DNA of 64,000 nucleotides from Verrucomicrobiota bacterium (GTDB taxonomy: Bacteria > Verrucomicrobiota > Verrucomicrobiia > Verrucomicrobiales > DEV007): assembly GCA_018970725.1 (NCBI GenBank), contig JAGWVU010000027.1, positions 1 to 64,000 of the forward strand. Reading direction: 5' to 3'. Under the pieces are notes generated by a model. That model was not told the origin of the DNA. It searched no databases and saw nothing but the letters and a program-made list of their open reading frames with translations. Below, one piece after another: positions 8,072 through 16,518 of the stretch. A program made the position numbers and the translations under genes. The number at the start of each line of letters is the position of its first letter. Positions within the stretch are counted from its first letter, which is position 1.

Positions 8072-8722
8072 GTGACCAAGACCGAGCGCGCCGCCTTCAT
8101 CGAACAGCGGCTCGCCGAACTTTATCCCGATACCCCGATCCCGCTCGATCACCGGGATCCTTACACCCTTCTTGTGGCCGTGCTGCTCTCGGCCCAATGC
8201 ACCGACGCCCGGGTCAACCTCGTGACCCCATCCCTCTGGACGCTTGCCTCCAATCCGCGGGACATGGCGCGCCGTTCCGTCGAGGAAATCGATGCCATCG
8301 TCCGGCCGTGCGGTCTCGCCCCGCGCAAAGCACGGAACATCCGCGACCTCTCGGCCATCCTCGTCGAACAACACGGAGGCCGGGTGCCCGCCGATTTCGA
8401 GGCGCTCGAGGCCTTGCCGGGTGTCGGTCACAAAACCGCTTCCGTGGTCATGGCTCAAGCCTTCGGCGTTCCCGCCTTCCCGGTGGATACCCACATCCAC
8501 CGGCTCGCGCAACGGTGGAAACTCACTCCCGGCAAAAACGTGCAGCGGACCGAGGCCGACCTGAAACGACTCTTCCCCAAGGAAAGCTGGAACCAGTTGC
8601 ACCTCCGCATCATCTTTTACGGCCGGGAATATTGCACCGCGCGGGGCTGCGATGGCACCGTCTGCGACATTTGCCGGACCTGCGTTCCGGAACGCAAGAA
8701 ACCGGTCGCCACCAAAAAATAA
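8072..8722 (+). CDS. nth: Endonuclease III (base-excision DNA glycosylase/AP lyase)
   Basis: A 216-residue repair enzyme that removes oxidised pyrimidines and nicks at the abasic site. The helix-hairpin-helix with the catalytic Lys (LPGVGHKTASVV, about 111-122) and the catalytic Asp in FPVDTHIHR (about 138) are both present. The C-terminal iron-sulfur segment has five Cys spaced at 0, +5, +10, +13 and +16. E. coli Nth has Cys at 0, +7, +10 and +16, so one ligand appears relocated. The start is GTG at 8072, three bases after the lipoprotein stop, so the two genes are probably co-transcribed. Confidence 0.93.
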   Translation: MTKTERAAFIEQRLAELYPDTPIPLDHRDPYTLLVAVLLSAQCTDARVNLVTPSLWTLASNPRDMARRSVEEIDAIVRPCGLAPRKARNIRDLSAILVEQHGGRVPADFEALEALPGVGHKTASVVMAQAFGVPAFPVDTHIHRLAQRWKLTPGKNVQRTEADLKRLFPKESWNQLHLRIIFYGREYCTARGCDGTVCDICRTCVPERKKPVATKK

Positions 8723-8746
8723 ACTGCGCCGCGAAAAGCGACCGGT

Positions 8747-11700
8747 TCAGACCGGCTTCGCCTCTTGGTCGGTCTTGGCCAGTTCGGCGACGTCGTCCGT
8801 GGCGATGAGTCGATCCAAGCCGCGGATGACGTCCGGAGCGGATTCGTTCCAATATTGGGTATGGGCTCCCGGACCGATGCAGGTCTCGCGAACGGGCCGG
8901 GCGACCCCGTCTTCGGTCTGGAAATAGTCCAACCCGGGGGTGAAGCATTCGGCCTTCTGCTTTTTCTCGGTGCGGAACAACATCCGGCCCACGTAGTCCC
9001 CGCTCCGGTAGGCGTTCCACCAGCATTCGATGCCGCGGTGGCCGGGCCGGGGATCGGCGTCCGGATCCCAGGCGAAGAGGTCGGGGAAACGGCTGGCGTA
9101 AAGCTGCTGCAACGGACTTCCCATCGTGTAGAACCGGACGGGAAGACCGCCCGCGGCCGGATCCCCGCCGATCACTTCCAGACCGTTTTCGGCCGCCACG
9201 CTGCCGCACGAGAGGGCGCGCAACAGGTCGGAGGAAATCACGCTCCCCTGGCTGTGGGCCAGAATCACCACCCGCGAATAGCCGACCCCGGGATCGGCCG
9301 GGTCGCGCCAATCCGCGATGTATTTCAGAAGCGAGGCATAACGGGACAGGATCCGGGCCCGGTGGGTTCGACGCCTCGGGTTCGGGTTGAGGTAATTGAC
9401 GACATCGAGCGCGATGTCGAGACCGCCCCGCAACCCGGCAAAGATGGGATCGGCCAACCTCGCAAAGAAAAGATACCCGATGGCCAGAACCATGATGACC
9501 ATCCCGAGGGCGCTGGTCAGGGGCCCCTGATTGAGGAATACCACGAACTCGGTGATCATCTTGACCCACCAGCCCGGCTTCGGCTCCTCCCGTGGCAGAG
9601 ACGGGGCCGGATCGACCTCTTTCAAAGCCCTGATATCCTGACCGCCAAGAATCTCCTGCACCGAGCGCGCAAGTTCCTCACGCTCCTCCTTTACGATCTG
9701 TTGCTGCACCGTGGTCGCGGTGCGGGTTCCCTCCACCGGCGTCAGCTTCGTCAAAACCCGCCTGCCGGCAAGCGGACGCCCGAACCGGTCCCGACCCGTA
9801 ACAGGCACCGAGCTGACCTTGGCCGCGGGAGCGGGCCTCGTGGCCGCCGGGGGCCGTGGGACCTCGGGCGCAGGAGGCACGACCGCCGGAGGTGGCGGGG
9901 TCGTCACCGGGGCCGCAGCCGGAGCGGGCGGCTCGGCCACGGTTGCGGCGGATGGCGAGGCTGCCGCGAGCATCGATTCGGGCAAATACTTCAACTCGCG
10001 GACGCCGAGGAACCGATCCACCAGACGGATCACCGGATCGGCCTCCGCCTGCTTGAACCCCTTCTCCCGGACTTCGTTGGCCCGGATGGCGCGGAAAGCG
10101 AACAATCCCTGGTTCAGCAGAAGGCAGGCCGCGAGAAGCACCTGGCCCGCCCAGAGCCACCGATATCCTTGGGAAAGGTTGCGCCCGAGGCCCTTGGTGA
10201 TTCGCTCCCACCGCTTGTCATTCCGCTTCAAGCCACTGGCTGCGTATTCCGCGAACGCGGCCGGGGCCACCGTCCACAACGAATACCCGAGGACCAGGAT
10301 GACCAGCAGGAAGGTGGCCTCGAGGAACGGGATCACCATCTGGCCGGCCGCGAAATTCGCGTAATCGGAGAAACGGACATCCACGGCCGCGGTGGCCTTG
10401 TCCCAATCCTCAAAACAAGGCATGCTCGACATCCGGTCAATCCACGGGTCGATCTTCCCGTCCACCACTTGCTCGATCCCCTTGACCCAAGCCGGCGCGT
10501 TCGCGGTGCGGTCCACCCGCGGCACGACCGAGTTCACCCCGCCCAATCGCGCCGGGATCAACGCCAGTTGGAAAAACGTCGCATTGAGGAAACTGATCAG
10601 CAATACCGGCATCGCCAACGACAGAACCGCCGTCCGGATCCGGTCCCGCTTCCGCCGGATCACCTCGGGCGAAAGCCAGCGCCGGAAGGGCAGCGTCAGG
10701 CCCTCGATCGTGGCGAGGACGATGAAAAGGTTTGCTGCGGTCGACAACACGATCCAAATCAAGGGCAACATCGCCAGCGCGGTGCGGATCGCCATGATCG
10801 GCCCGGTGAAGAGCAAGGGCCAATGCGTCTGCTGCGACACGCCCATCCCGAGCCCGACGGTGAACAAACCCATGAGACCGACGCCAAGAATCGCGGTCCC
10901 GGGGAACAGGCGGTTCAGCATCGGCAGCACGGTGACCCCCACACAGACACACATCCCGAGCCAGGCCAGCATCGCGACACCCGCTTCCGCCCACCAAGTG
11001 GAGAGATCCTTGTCGGCCAGCGCGCCGTAGGTGAAGGTCCAGACGAGAAAGCAGACCGCCACCACGAGCACGAACACCGGCGGCCAGGGCAGATGCCGCC
11101 AGAACTTGGAGGCCAGGCCGATGAGCGTTCCCGCCGTGAAAAACACCACCCCGCCCGCGAACAATCCCCGGTATCCTCCCAAGCCGCTCAGGGCGGTCTG
11201 CGCCCATTCCGTCTCCACCAGGGGAATCGCCGTCAGCGAAAGCATCGCGATGAGAAGCAGGTAGAGCAGCGGCATGACCCGCGTCAGGATCACGCTGGCG
11301 ACCGTGTGGAAAAACATCATCAAACCCCGCAACGAGGTCACGGCGCTGAATTTGCCCACATCCTCGCCGAAAGAGGCCCACTTGCCGATCGTCCGGCCGC
11401 CGAGCCATGAGGTCTCGAAAAGCAAACGGTAAATCGCCAGGAAAATGTTCAGGGCCCCGATCTTCAACCGGCTGACGTCGGCCCAGTGCAATTCGTAGAT
11501 ATGCACCGCCCGGTCGGTCCGTGGTGCTTCGTTGCGGGTGTCGCGGGTATGGCGCAACCCCTCGAGGCGGATCGTCTCATAGGCTCCCCGGCTCCCCTCC
11601 CCCTCGAACTCCCCGAGATGCTCCCGAAGCTGGTGGGACCATGCGTCCTCCCCCTGCAAACTCTCCACCCGCAGCGGTTCCACACCCACCCGGATGACCC

Positions 11701-11887
11701 GCTCGTTGAATCCCGAATAGCCACGCTCCGGCCCTTCTTTGCCCGTCCCGTCTTCCAACTGGTCCAGGTGCAGGAGCAGGTTCGCCGCCGTGGCCGCGGT
11801 ATCGTTCTTGCCTTGGTCCGCCACGCCGTGCACGGCGATCACCGCCACCGGGCCCCGTCGGGAAGCATGAGCTGGAGAGACTGACAT
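8747..11887 (-). CDS. Large membrane protein with a split alpha/beta-hydrolase (lipase-like) domain
   Basis: A 1046-residue protein. The N-terminus (about 10-45) has VAVIAVHGVADQG, like the first strand and oxyanion-hole HG of alpha/beta hydrolases. Many transmembrane helices follow at about 165-460 and 560-640, then a Pro/Ala-rich linker at about 650-710. The C-terminal part carries the nucleophile elbow AHSQGS with Ser879, and a candidate His in GPGAHTQYW near 1010. The hydrolase thus seems interrupted by a long membrane insertion. The ATG at 11887 has AGGA five bases upstream; the frame extends 13 residues further without support. It stands alone. Substrate is unknown; a lipid or ester is a guess. 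Confidence 0.72.
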   Translation of the reverse strand: MSVSPAHASRRGPVAVIAVHGVADQGKNDTAATAANLLLHLDQLEDGTGKEGPERGYSGFNERVIRVGVEPLRVESLQGEDAWSHQLREHLGEFEGEGSRGAYETIRLEGLRHTRDTRNEAPRTDRAVHIYELHWADVSRLKIGALNIFLAIYRLLFETSWLGGRTIGKWASFGEDVGKFSAVTSLRGLMMFFHTVASVILTRVMPLLYLLLIAMLSLTAIPLVETEWAQTALSGLGGYRGLFAGGVVFFTAGTLIGLASKFWRHLPWPPVFVLVVAVCFLVWTFTYGALADKDLSTWWAEAGVAMLAWLGMCVCVGVTVLPMLNRLFPGTAILGVGLMGLFTVGLGMGVSQQTHWPLLFTGPIMAIRTALAMLPLIWIVLSTAANLFIVLATIEGLTLPFRRWLSPEVIRRKRDRIRTAVLSLAMPVLLISFLNATFFQLALIPARLGGVNSVVPRVDRTANAPAWVKGIEQVVDGKIDPWIDRMSSMPCFEDWDKATAAVDVRFSDYANFAAGQMVIPFLEATFLLVILVLGYSLWTVAPAAFAEYAASGLKRNDKRWERITKGLGRNLSQGYRWLWAGQVLLAACLLLNQGLFAFRAIRANEVREKGFKQAEADPVIRLVDRFLGVRELKYLPESMLAAASPSAATVAEPPAPAAAPVTTPPPPAVVPPAPEVPRPPAATRPAPAAKVSSVPVTGRDRFGRPLAGRRVLTKLTPVEGTRTATTVQQQIVKEEREELARSVQEILGGQDIRALKEVDPAPSLPREEPKPGWWVKMITEFVVFLNQGPLTSALGMVIMVLAIGYLFFARLADPIFAGLRGGLDIALDVVNYLNPNPRRRTHRARILSRYASLLKYIADWRDPADPGVGYSRVVILAHSQGSVISSDLLRALSCGSVAAENGLEVIGGDPAAGGLPVRFYTMGSPLQQLYASRFPDLFAWDPDADPRPGHRGIECWWNAYRSGDYVGRMLFRTEKKQKAECFTPGLDYFQTEDGVARPVRETCIGPGAHTQYWNESAPDVIRGLDRLIATDDVAELAKTDQEAKPV

Positions 11888-12010
11888 AATCCTGGGAAGT
11901 AGAGCAGGTCTTCGTGCGGAAACCAATCAAGATCTTCGGCAAAACGTTCAGGTTGCGGCGGGCGGTGGAAAGGGAATCTTTCCCGGCCACGTGTTCTCCC
12001 CACGCCCCCG

Positions 12011-15000
12011 ATGATGCAACGCTCCCTCCCCTTCCCCGCGCTTTGCCTTCTTCTCGCGGTCGTCCGGGCAGACGCCGCGGACCCGGCCCCCTTGCAATTC
12101 AACCGGGATATCCGCCCCATTCTCTCGGAAAAATGTTTCCAGTGCCACGGTCCGGACCCGAAAAAACGCGACTCCGGTCTCCGGCTCGACGAGGGGGCGG
12201 CCGCCACCGCGGACCGCAAGGGGATCCGCGCGATCGCCCCCGGAAATCCCGGGGCCAGCGAACTGTTGGCCCGGGTGACCAGCAACGACCCCGACGAGGT
12301 CATGCCCCCGCCCTCGGCCAAAATCGGCAGCCTTTCGGCAGGGGAAATCGCCACCTTGCGCCGCTGGATCGAACAAGGCGCGCCCTACGAAAAACACTGG
12401 GCTTTCAATTCGCTCAAACCGCCTGCGGCCGGTCACTTCGACGACCTCGTGGCCCGGGGCCTCGCCGCCCGTGGTCTCGCCTTCCAACCGGAGGCCGATC
12501 GCGCCACCCTGATCCGCCGCATCTCCTTCGACCTGACCGGCTTGCCGCCCGCCCCCGGCGAGGTGACCGCGTTTGTCAACGATCCCTCTCCCGATGCCTG
12601 CGAACGCCTCGTCGACCGCCTGCTCCAATCCCCGCGCTTCGGCGAGCGCATGGCGGTGGATTGGCTCGATATCTCCCGATACGCGGACAGCTACGGCTTC
12701 CAGGTGGACCGGGATCGCGACGTCTGGCCTTGGCGGGATTGGGTGGTCAAATCCTTCAATGAAAATCTTCCTTTCGACCGGTTCATCACCTGGCAACTCG
12801 CCGGCGATCTCCTGCCGCAGGCCACGGACGAACAAATCCTCGCCACCGCCTTCAACCGGCTCCACCAACAGGAGAGCGAGGGCGGAAGCGTCGAGGAGGA
12901 ATACCGCGTCGAGTATGTCGCCGATCGCGTCCAGACCTTCTCCACCGCTTTCCTCGGGCTCACCTTTGAATGCGCCCGATGCCACGACCACAAATTCGAT
13001 CCGCTCACTCAGAAGGAATACTTCCAGTTTTTCTCGATGTTCCAGAACATCGACGAGGCCGGCCTCTACTCCTTCTTCACCAACGCGGTGCCCACCCCGG
13101 CCCAGCCCCTCGCGGACGAGGCCGCCAAATCCAAAATCGCCGCCCTCGCCGCTACCGTTGCCCGCGAAGAGTCCGGTGCCGCCGCCCTCAAACCCCTCGA
13201 TCCGACCGCGGCCGCCCTCCCGTCCGGGGAACTGGCGCGGTTCGATTTCGAAACGCTGTCCGGGGGCAACCTCGAAAACGCCCTCGACCCCGCCAAACCG
13301 GCCAAACTGAAAGGCGAGAACAAACTCGTCCCCGGCCGCGTCGGCCAAGCCGTCCGGTTCACCGGGGACGATGCGGTCGATCTCCCGCTCGGGAACTTTC
13401 ATTCCTATGAACCCTTCAGCGTCTCCCTCTGGCTCAAGACGCCGGACCGCAAGGAGAGGGCCGTGGTCTTCCACCGATCCCGGGCGTGGACCGATGCCGG
13501 GAGCCGGGGTTACGAGCTGCTGCTCGAGGAAGGAAAACTGAAGTGGTCCCTCATCTATTTCTGGCCGGGCAACGCGATCTCGATCCGCTCCACGACCGAG
13601 CTCAAGCCGGAAACATGGACCCACGTGGTGGTCACCAGCAACGGCAGCGGCCGGGCTTCCGGACTCCGGCTTTACGTGGACGGCCAACCCGCCGCGACCG
13701 AGGTCGTGGCCGATTCGCTGACCCGGGATGTCACCGGGGGCGGGGGCGACCACATCGCGCTGGGCGAGCGATTCCGGGACCGGGGGTTCAAGGGAGGATC
13801 GATCGACGCCTTCCGGGTTTTCGGCCGGGAACTCTCCCCGTCGGAGGCACGCGGGGCAATGAATCCGGAGGGTGCGGTGCTCCTTCCGGAGAACCCCGGA
13901 TATGCGGCGCGTCTCGAATCCCTGAAACAAGCGAGGGCCCAACTGGTCGATGCGGTCGGCGCGTTGCCGGAAATCATGGTGATGCGGGAACTGCCCCAAC
14001 CCAAGAAAGCCTATATTCTGTTTCGCGGCGCGTATGATCAACGGCGGGAGGAGGTCGGGCCCGGCACCCCGGAGATCCTGACCCCATTTCCGGCGAAGGC
14101 TCCGAAGAACCGGCTCGGTCTGGCCATGTGGTTGACCGAACCCCAACATCCCCTGACCGCCCGGGTTAGCGTCAACCGGTTCTGGCAGAGCCTCTTCGGC
14201 CAAGGACTCGTCAAGACCTCCGAGGATTTCGGCTCCCAGAGCGCTTTGCCCGTGTATCCCGAGGTGCTCGACTGGCTTTCCTGGCGCTTCATCGAGAGCG
14301 GTTGGGACACCAAAGCGCTCTTCAAAACCATCCTGACGAGCCGCACTTACCGCCAGCGAAGCTTCGCCAGCCCGGCGCTCATGGCCGACGACCCGGAGAA
14401 CGAGTTGCTGGCCCGGGGCCCGCGTTTCCGGCTTCCCGCCGAGATGATCCGGGACAACGCGCTCGCCGCCGCCGGGCTCCTCTCGGACAAGGCCGGCGGT
14501 CCGCCGGTCAACCCGTATGAAATGAGCGAGGCCTTCAAACCGGTGACCCCGGCTCCCGGCGATACGGTCTACCGCAGAAGCCTCTACACCACTTGGCGGC
14601 GCACCAGCCCGCCTCCGGCCATGGTCACCTTCGACGCCCCGCGCCGCGGCATTTGCGTGGCCAAGCGGGAACGGACCAACTCGCCTCTCCAGGCGCTGAT
14701 CCTCCTCAACGGCGAGCAATACGTGGAAGCCGCCCGCGTCCTCGGGCAGAAACTCCACCTCGAGTCCGGAGGCGATCCCGCCGGGATGATCCGGGCCGGC
14801 TTCCTCCGTTGTCTCAGCCGGGCGCCGGACCCGAGGGAACTGGAGATCTGTGCCCGCCTCTACGCGGAACAAGTCGCCTACTACACCAACGCCACGGCCG
14901 AAGCGGAAGCCCTGCTCAAGATTGGCCGGGCGCCGCGCGACGCCGCGATTCCCCCTCCCCAAGCGGCCGCCGCCACCGCCTTGGCCCAAGCCCTCTTGAA

Positions 15001-15028
15001 TCATGATGCCTGTGTCGTGAAGCGATGA
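12011..15028 (+). CDS. Planctomycete-type cytochrome/DUF1549/LamG/DUF1553 protein
   Basis: A 1005-residue exported protein of the PSD1 family typical of the PVC group. A signal peptide precedes a cytochrome-c-like domain with the haem motif CFQCH (42-46). DUF1549 follows at about 135-360 and holds a second haem-like motif, CARCH, at 321-325. A LamG/concanavalin-like domain is inserted at about 400-620, and DUF1553 occupies about 690-990. The stop overlaps the next gene's start (ATGA), and that gene is the DUF1501 partner normally found with this family. The biochemical role is not established; glycan breakdown is the usual inference. The frame begins ATGATG, so residue 1 or 2 may be the true start. 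Confidence 0.9.
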   Translation: MMQRSLPFPALCLLLAVVRADAADPAPLQFNRDIRPILSEKCFQCHGPDPKKRDSGLRLDEGAAATADRKGIRAIAPGNPGASELLARVTSNDPDEVMPPPSAKIGSLSAGEIATLRRWIEQGAPYEKHWAFNSLKPPAAGHFDDLVARGLAARGLAFQPEADRATLIRRISFDLTGLPPAPGEVTAFVNDPSPDACERLVDRLLQSPRFGERMAVDWLDISRYADSYGFQVDRDRDVWPWRDWVVKSFNENLPFDRFITWQLAGDLLPQATDEQILATAFNRLHQQESEGGSVEEEYRVEYVADRVQTFSTAFLGLTFECARCHDHKFDPLTQKEYFQFFSMFQNIDEAGLYSFFTNAVPTPAQPLADEAAKSKIAALAATVAREESGAAALKPLDPTAAALPSGELARFDFETLSGGNLENALDPAKPAKLKGENKLVPGRVGQAVRFTGDDAVDLPLGNFHSYEPFSVSLWLKTPDRKERAVVFHRSRAWTDAGSRGYELLLEEGKLKWSLIYFWPGNAISIRSTTELKPETWTHVVVTSNGSGRASGLRLYVDGQPAATEVVADSLTRDVTGGGGDHIALGERFRDRGFKGGSIDAFRVFGRELSPSEARGAMNPEGAVLLPENPGYAARLESLKQARAQLVDAVGALPEIMVMRELPQPKKAYILFRGAYDQRREEVGPGTPEILTPFPAKAPKNRLGLAMWLTEPQHPLTARVSVNRFWQSLFGQGLVKTSEDFGSQSALPVYPEVLDWLSWRFIESGWDTKALFKTILTSRTYRQRSFASPALMADDPENELLARGPRFRLPAEMIRDNALAAAGLLSDKAGGPPVNPYEMSEAFKPVTPAPGDTVYRRSLYTTWRRTSPPPAMVTFDAPRRGICVAKRERTNSPLQALILLNGEQYVEAARVLGQKLHLESGGDPAGMIRAGFLRCLSRAPDPRELEICARLYAEQVAYYTNATAEAEALLKIGRAPRDAAIPPPQAAAATALAQALLNHDACVVKR

Positions 15029-16434
15029 ACCCGATCAACCGACGTCACCTTCTCAACCGCTTCGGCATGGGCCTCGGCGGCCTCGCCCTCTCCGAAATGC
15101 TGGCGGCGGATTCCGGCGGAGTCGACCGCGGCGTGCTCGGCGGCACCCATCTTCCGCCCAAGGCCAAGCGGGTCATCTACCTGTTCATGTCCGGCGGACC
15201 CTCCCAAATCGATCTTTACGACCACAAACCGCTGCTCAACCAACGCCACGGCGAGCAACTCCCGGATTCGGTGCGCGGCGGGCAGCGCCTGACCGGGATG
15301 TCGGGAAACCAGTCTTCCATTCCCATGGTCGGCTCCCCGTTCAAGTTCGCTCCTTACGGCCCCTCCGGCGCCACCATCAGCGAATTGCTCCCCCACACCG
15401 CCTCCATCGCGGAGGATCTCTGCCTCGTGAAGTCGATGCATACGGAGAGCATCAACCACGGCCCCGGCGTCACCTTCTTCCAAACCGGCTCGCAGATCCC
15501 CGGCCGCCCCAGCTTCGGCTCCTGGCTCAGTTACGGCTTGGGCCAGGGCAATGCCAACCTGCCCTCCTTCGTCGTCCTCATCACCAAGGGCAAGGGCGGC
15601 CAACCGCTCGGCGCCCATCTCTGGGGCAGCGGCTTCCTGCCAACCCGGCATCAAGCGGTCCAACTCCGCGCCGCCAAGGACCCGGTCCTCTATCTCGGGA
15701 ATCCCGACGGCGTGAGTCCCGCCAGCCGGCGCCTCTTGCTCGACCGGCTCCGGGACTTGCACGAACACCAGTTCTCTGCCACGCCCGACACCGAGATCCA
15801 GGCGCGGGTCGATCAGTATGAGATGGCCTTCCGGATGCAAACCAGCATCCCGGAGGTCACCGATCTCTCCGGTGAATCCGCCGCCACCCTCGAAAGCTAC
15901 GGTCCCGATGTCAAAACGCCCGGGACCTTCGCGGCAAATTGTCTGTTGGCCCGGCGCCTCGCCGAAAGCGGCGTCCGCTTCATCCAACTCTATCACCAGG
16001 ACTGGGACCATCACAGCGGTCTGCCCGGGGCCCTGCCGAAGCTCTGCCGGGAAACCGATCAACCCGCGGCGGCCTTGGTCAGGGATCTCAAACAGCGCGG
16101 CCTTCTTGAGGACACCTTGGTTGTCTGGGGAGGCGAATTCGGCCGCACGAACTATTGCCAGGGCAAGATCCAACCCAACTTCGGGCGCGACCACCATCCC
16201 CGTTGCTTCTCCATCTGGATGGCCGGTGGCGGCGTGAAAGGGGGAACGGTCCACGGGGAGACCGACGAGTTCGGTTACAACATCGTCCGGGACGGCGTGC
16301 ATGTCCACGACTTCCAAGCCACCGTCCTCCACCTCCTCGGCATCGATCACGAGCGCCTCACCTACAAGTTCCAGGGCCGCCGCTATCGCCTCACCGATGT
16401 CCACGGACATGTCGTGAAGGAAATTCTCGCGTAG
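15025..16434 (+). CDS. DUF1501 protein (sulfatase-like fold, exported)
   Basis: A 469-residue DUF1501 family protein. The N-terminus (NRRHLLNRFGMGLGGLAL) is Tat-signal-like, with twin Arg. Family features include IYLFMSGGPSQIDLYDHKP near 55, YHQDWDHH near 325 and WGGEFGRT near 370, which resemble metal-site segments of the alkaline phosphatase/sulfatase superfamily. It overlaps the preceding DUF1549/DUF1553 gene by four bases, so the pair is translationally coupled. Members are almost always paired this way in planctomycetes and verrucomicrobia, with no proven reaction. Confidence 0.92.
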   Translation: MNPINRRHLLNRFGMGLGGLALSEMLAADSGGVDRGVLGGTHLPPKAKRVIYLFMSGGPSQIDLYDHKPLLNQRHGEQLPDSVRGGQRLTGMSGNQSSIPMVGSPFKFAPYGPSGATISELLPHTASIAEDLCLVKSMHTESINHGPGVTFFQTGSQIPGRPSFGSWLSYGLGQGNANLPSFVVLITKGKGGQPLGAHLWGSGFLPTRHQAVQLRAAKDPVLYLGNPDGVSPASRRLLLDRLRDLHEHQFSATPDTEIQARVDQYEMAFRMQTSIPEVTDLSGESAATLESYGPDVKTPGTFAANCLLARRLAESGVRFIQLYHQDWDHHSGLPGALPKLCRETDQPAAALVRDLKQRGLLEDTLVVWGGEFGRTNYCQGKIQPNFGRDHHPRCFSIWMAGGGVKGGTVHGETDEFGYNIVRDGVHVHDFQATVLHLLGIDHERLTYKFQGRRYRLTDVHGHVVKEILA

Positions 16435-16478
16435 CCGCGGGGCGGCCGACCCTTTGGATTTCCGTCTGATCAATCTTC

Positions 16479-16507
16479 TTGCGTTTCTAAGTTATCCAAA
16501 CTATTCT
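16479..16507 (+). promoter_or_regulatory. Candidate promoter for the glycan operon
   Basis: TTGCGT at 16479-16484 and TATTCT at 16502-16507 are separated by 17 bp in an AT-rich patch. The first ATG of the operon is at 16519, which leaves a very short leader. The hexamers match the consensus only partly. Confidence 0.3.
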
Positions 16508-16518
16508 GACGGGTTGCA

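Noticed and set aside
8741-8755. Hairpin CCGGT-tcag-ACCGG between nth and the membrane hydrolase gene
   Set aside because: The stem is only five base pairs, it lies partly inside the coding end of the minus-strand gene and no T-run follows, so it was not called a terminator.
8765-11410. 881-codon open frame on the plus strand
   Set aside because: It is antisense to the membrane hydrolase gene, rich in Arg, Gly, Pro and His, has no motif, and results from high GC in the third codon position of the real gene.
11948-15004. 1018-codon open frame on the minus strand
   Set aside because: It mirrors the DUF1549/DUF1553 gene, which has haem motifs, a signal peptide and a coupled partner. The antisense product has low-complexity composition and no domain.
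15001-16473. 490-codon open frame on the minus strand
   Set aside because: It is antisense to the well-supported DUF1501 gene and shows no motif or ribosome binding site.
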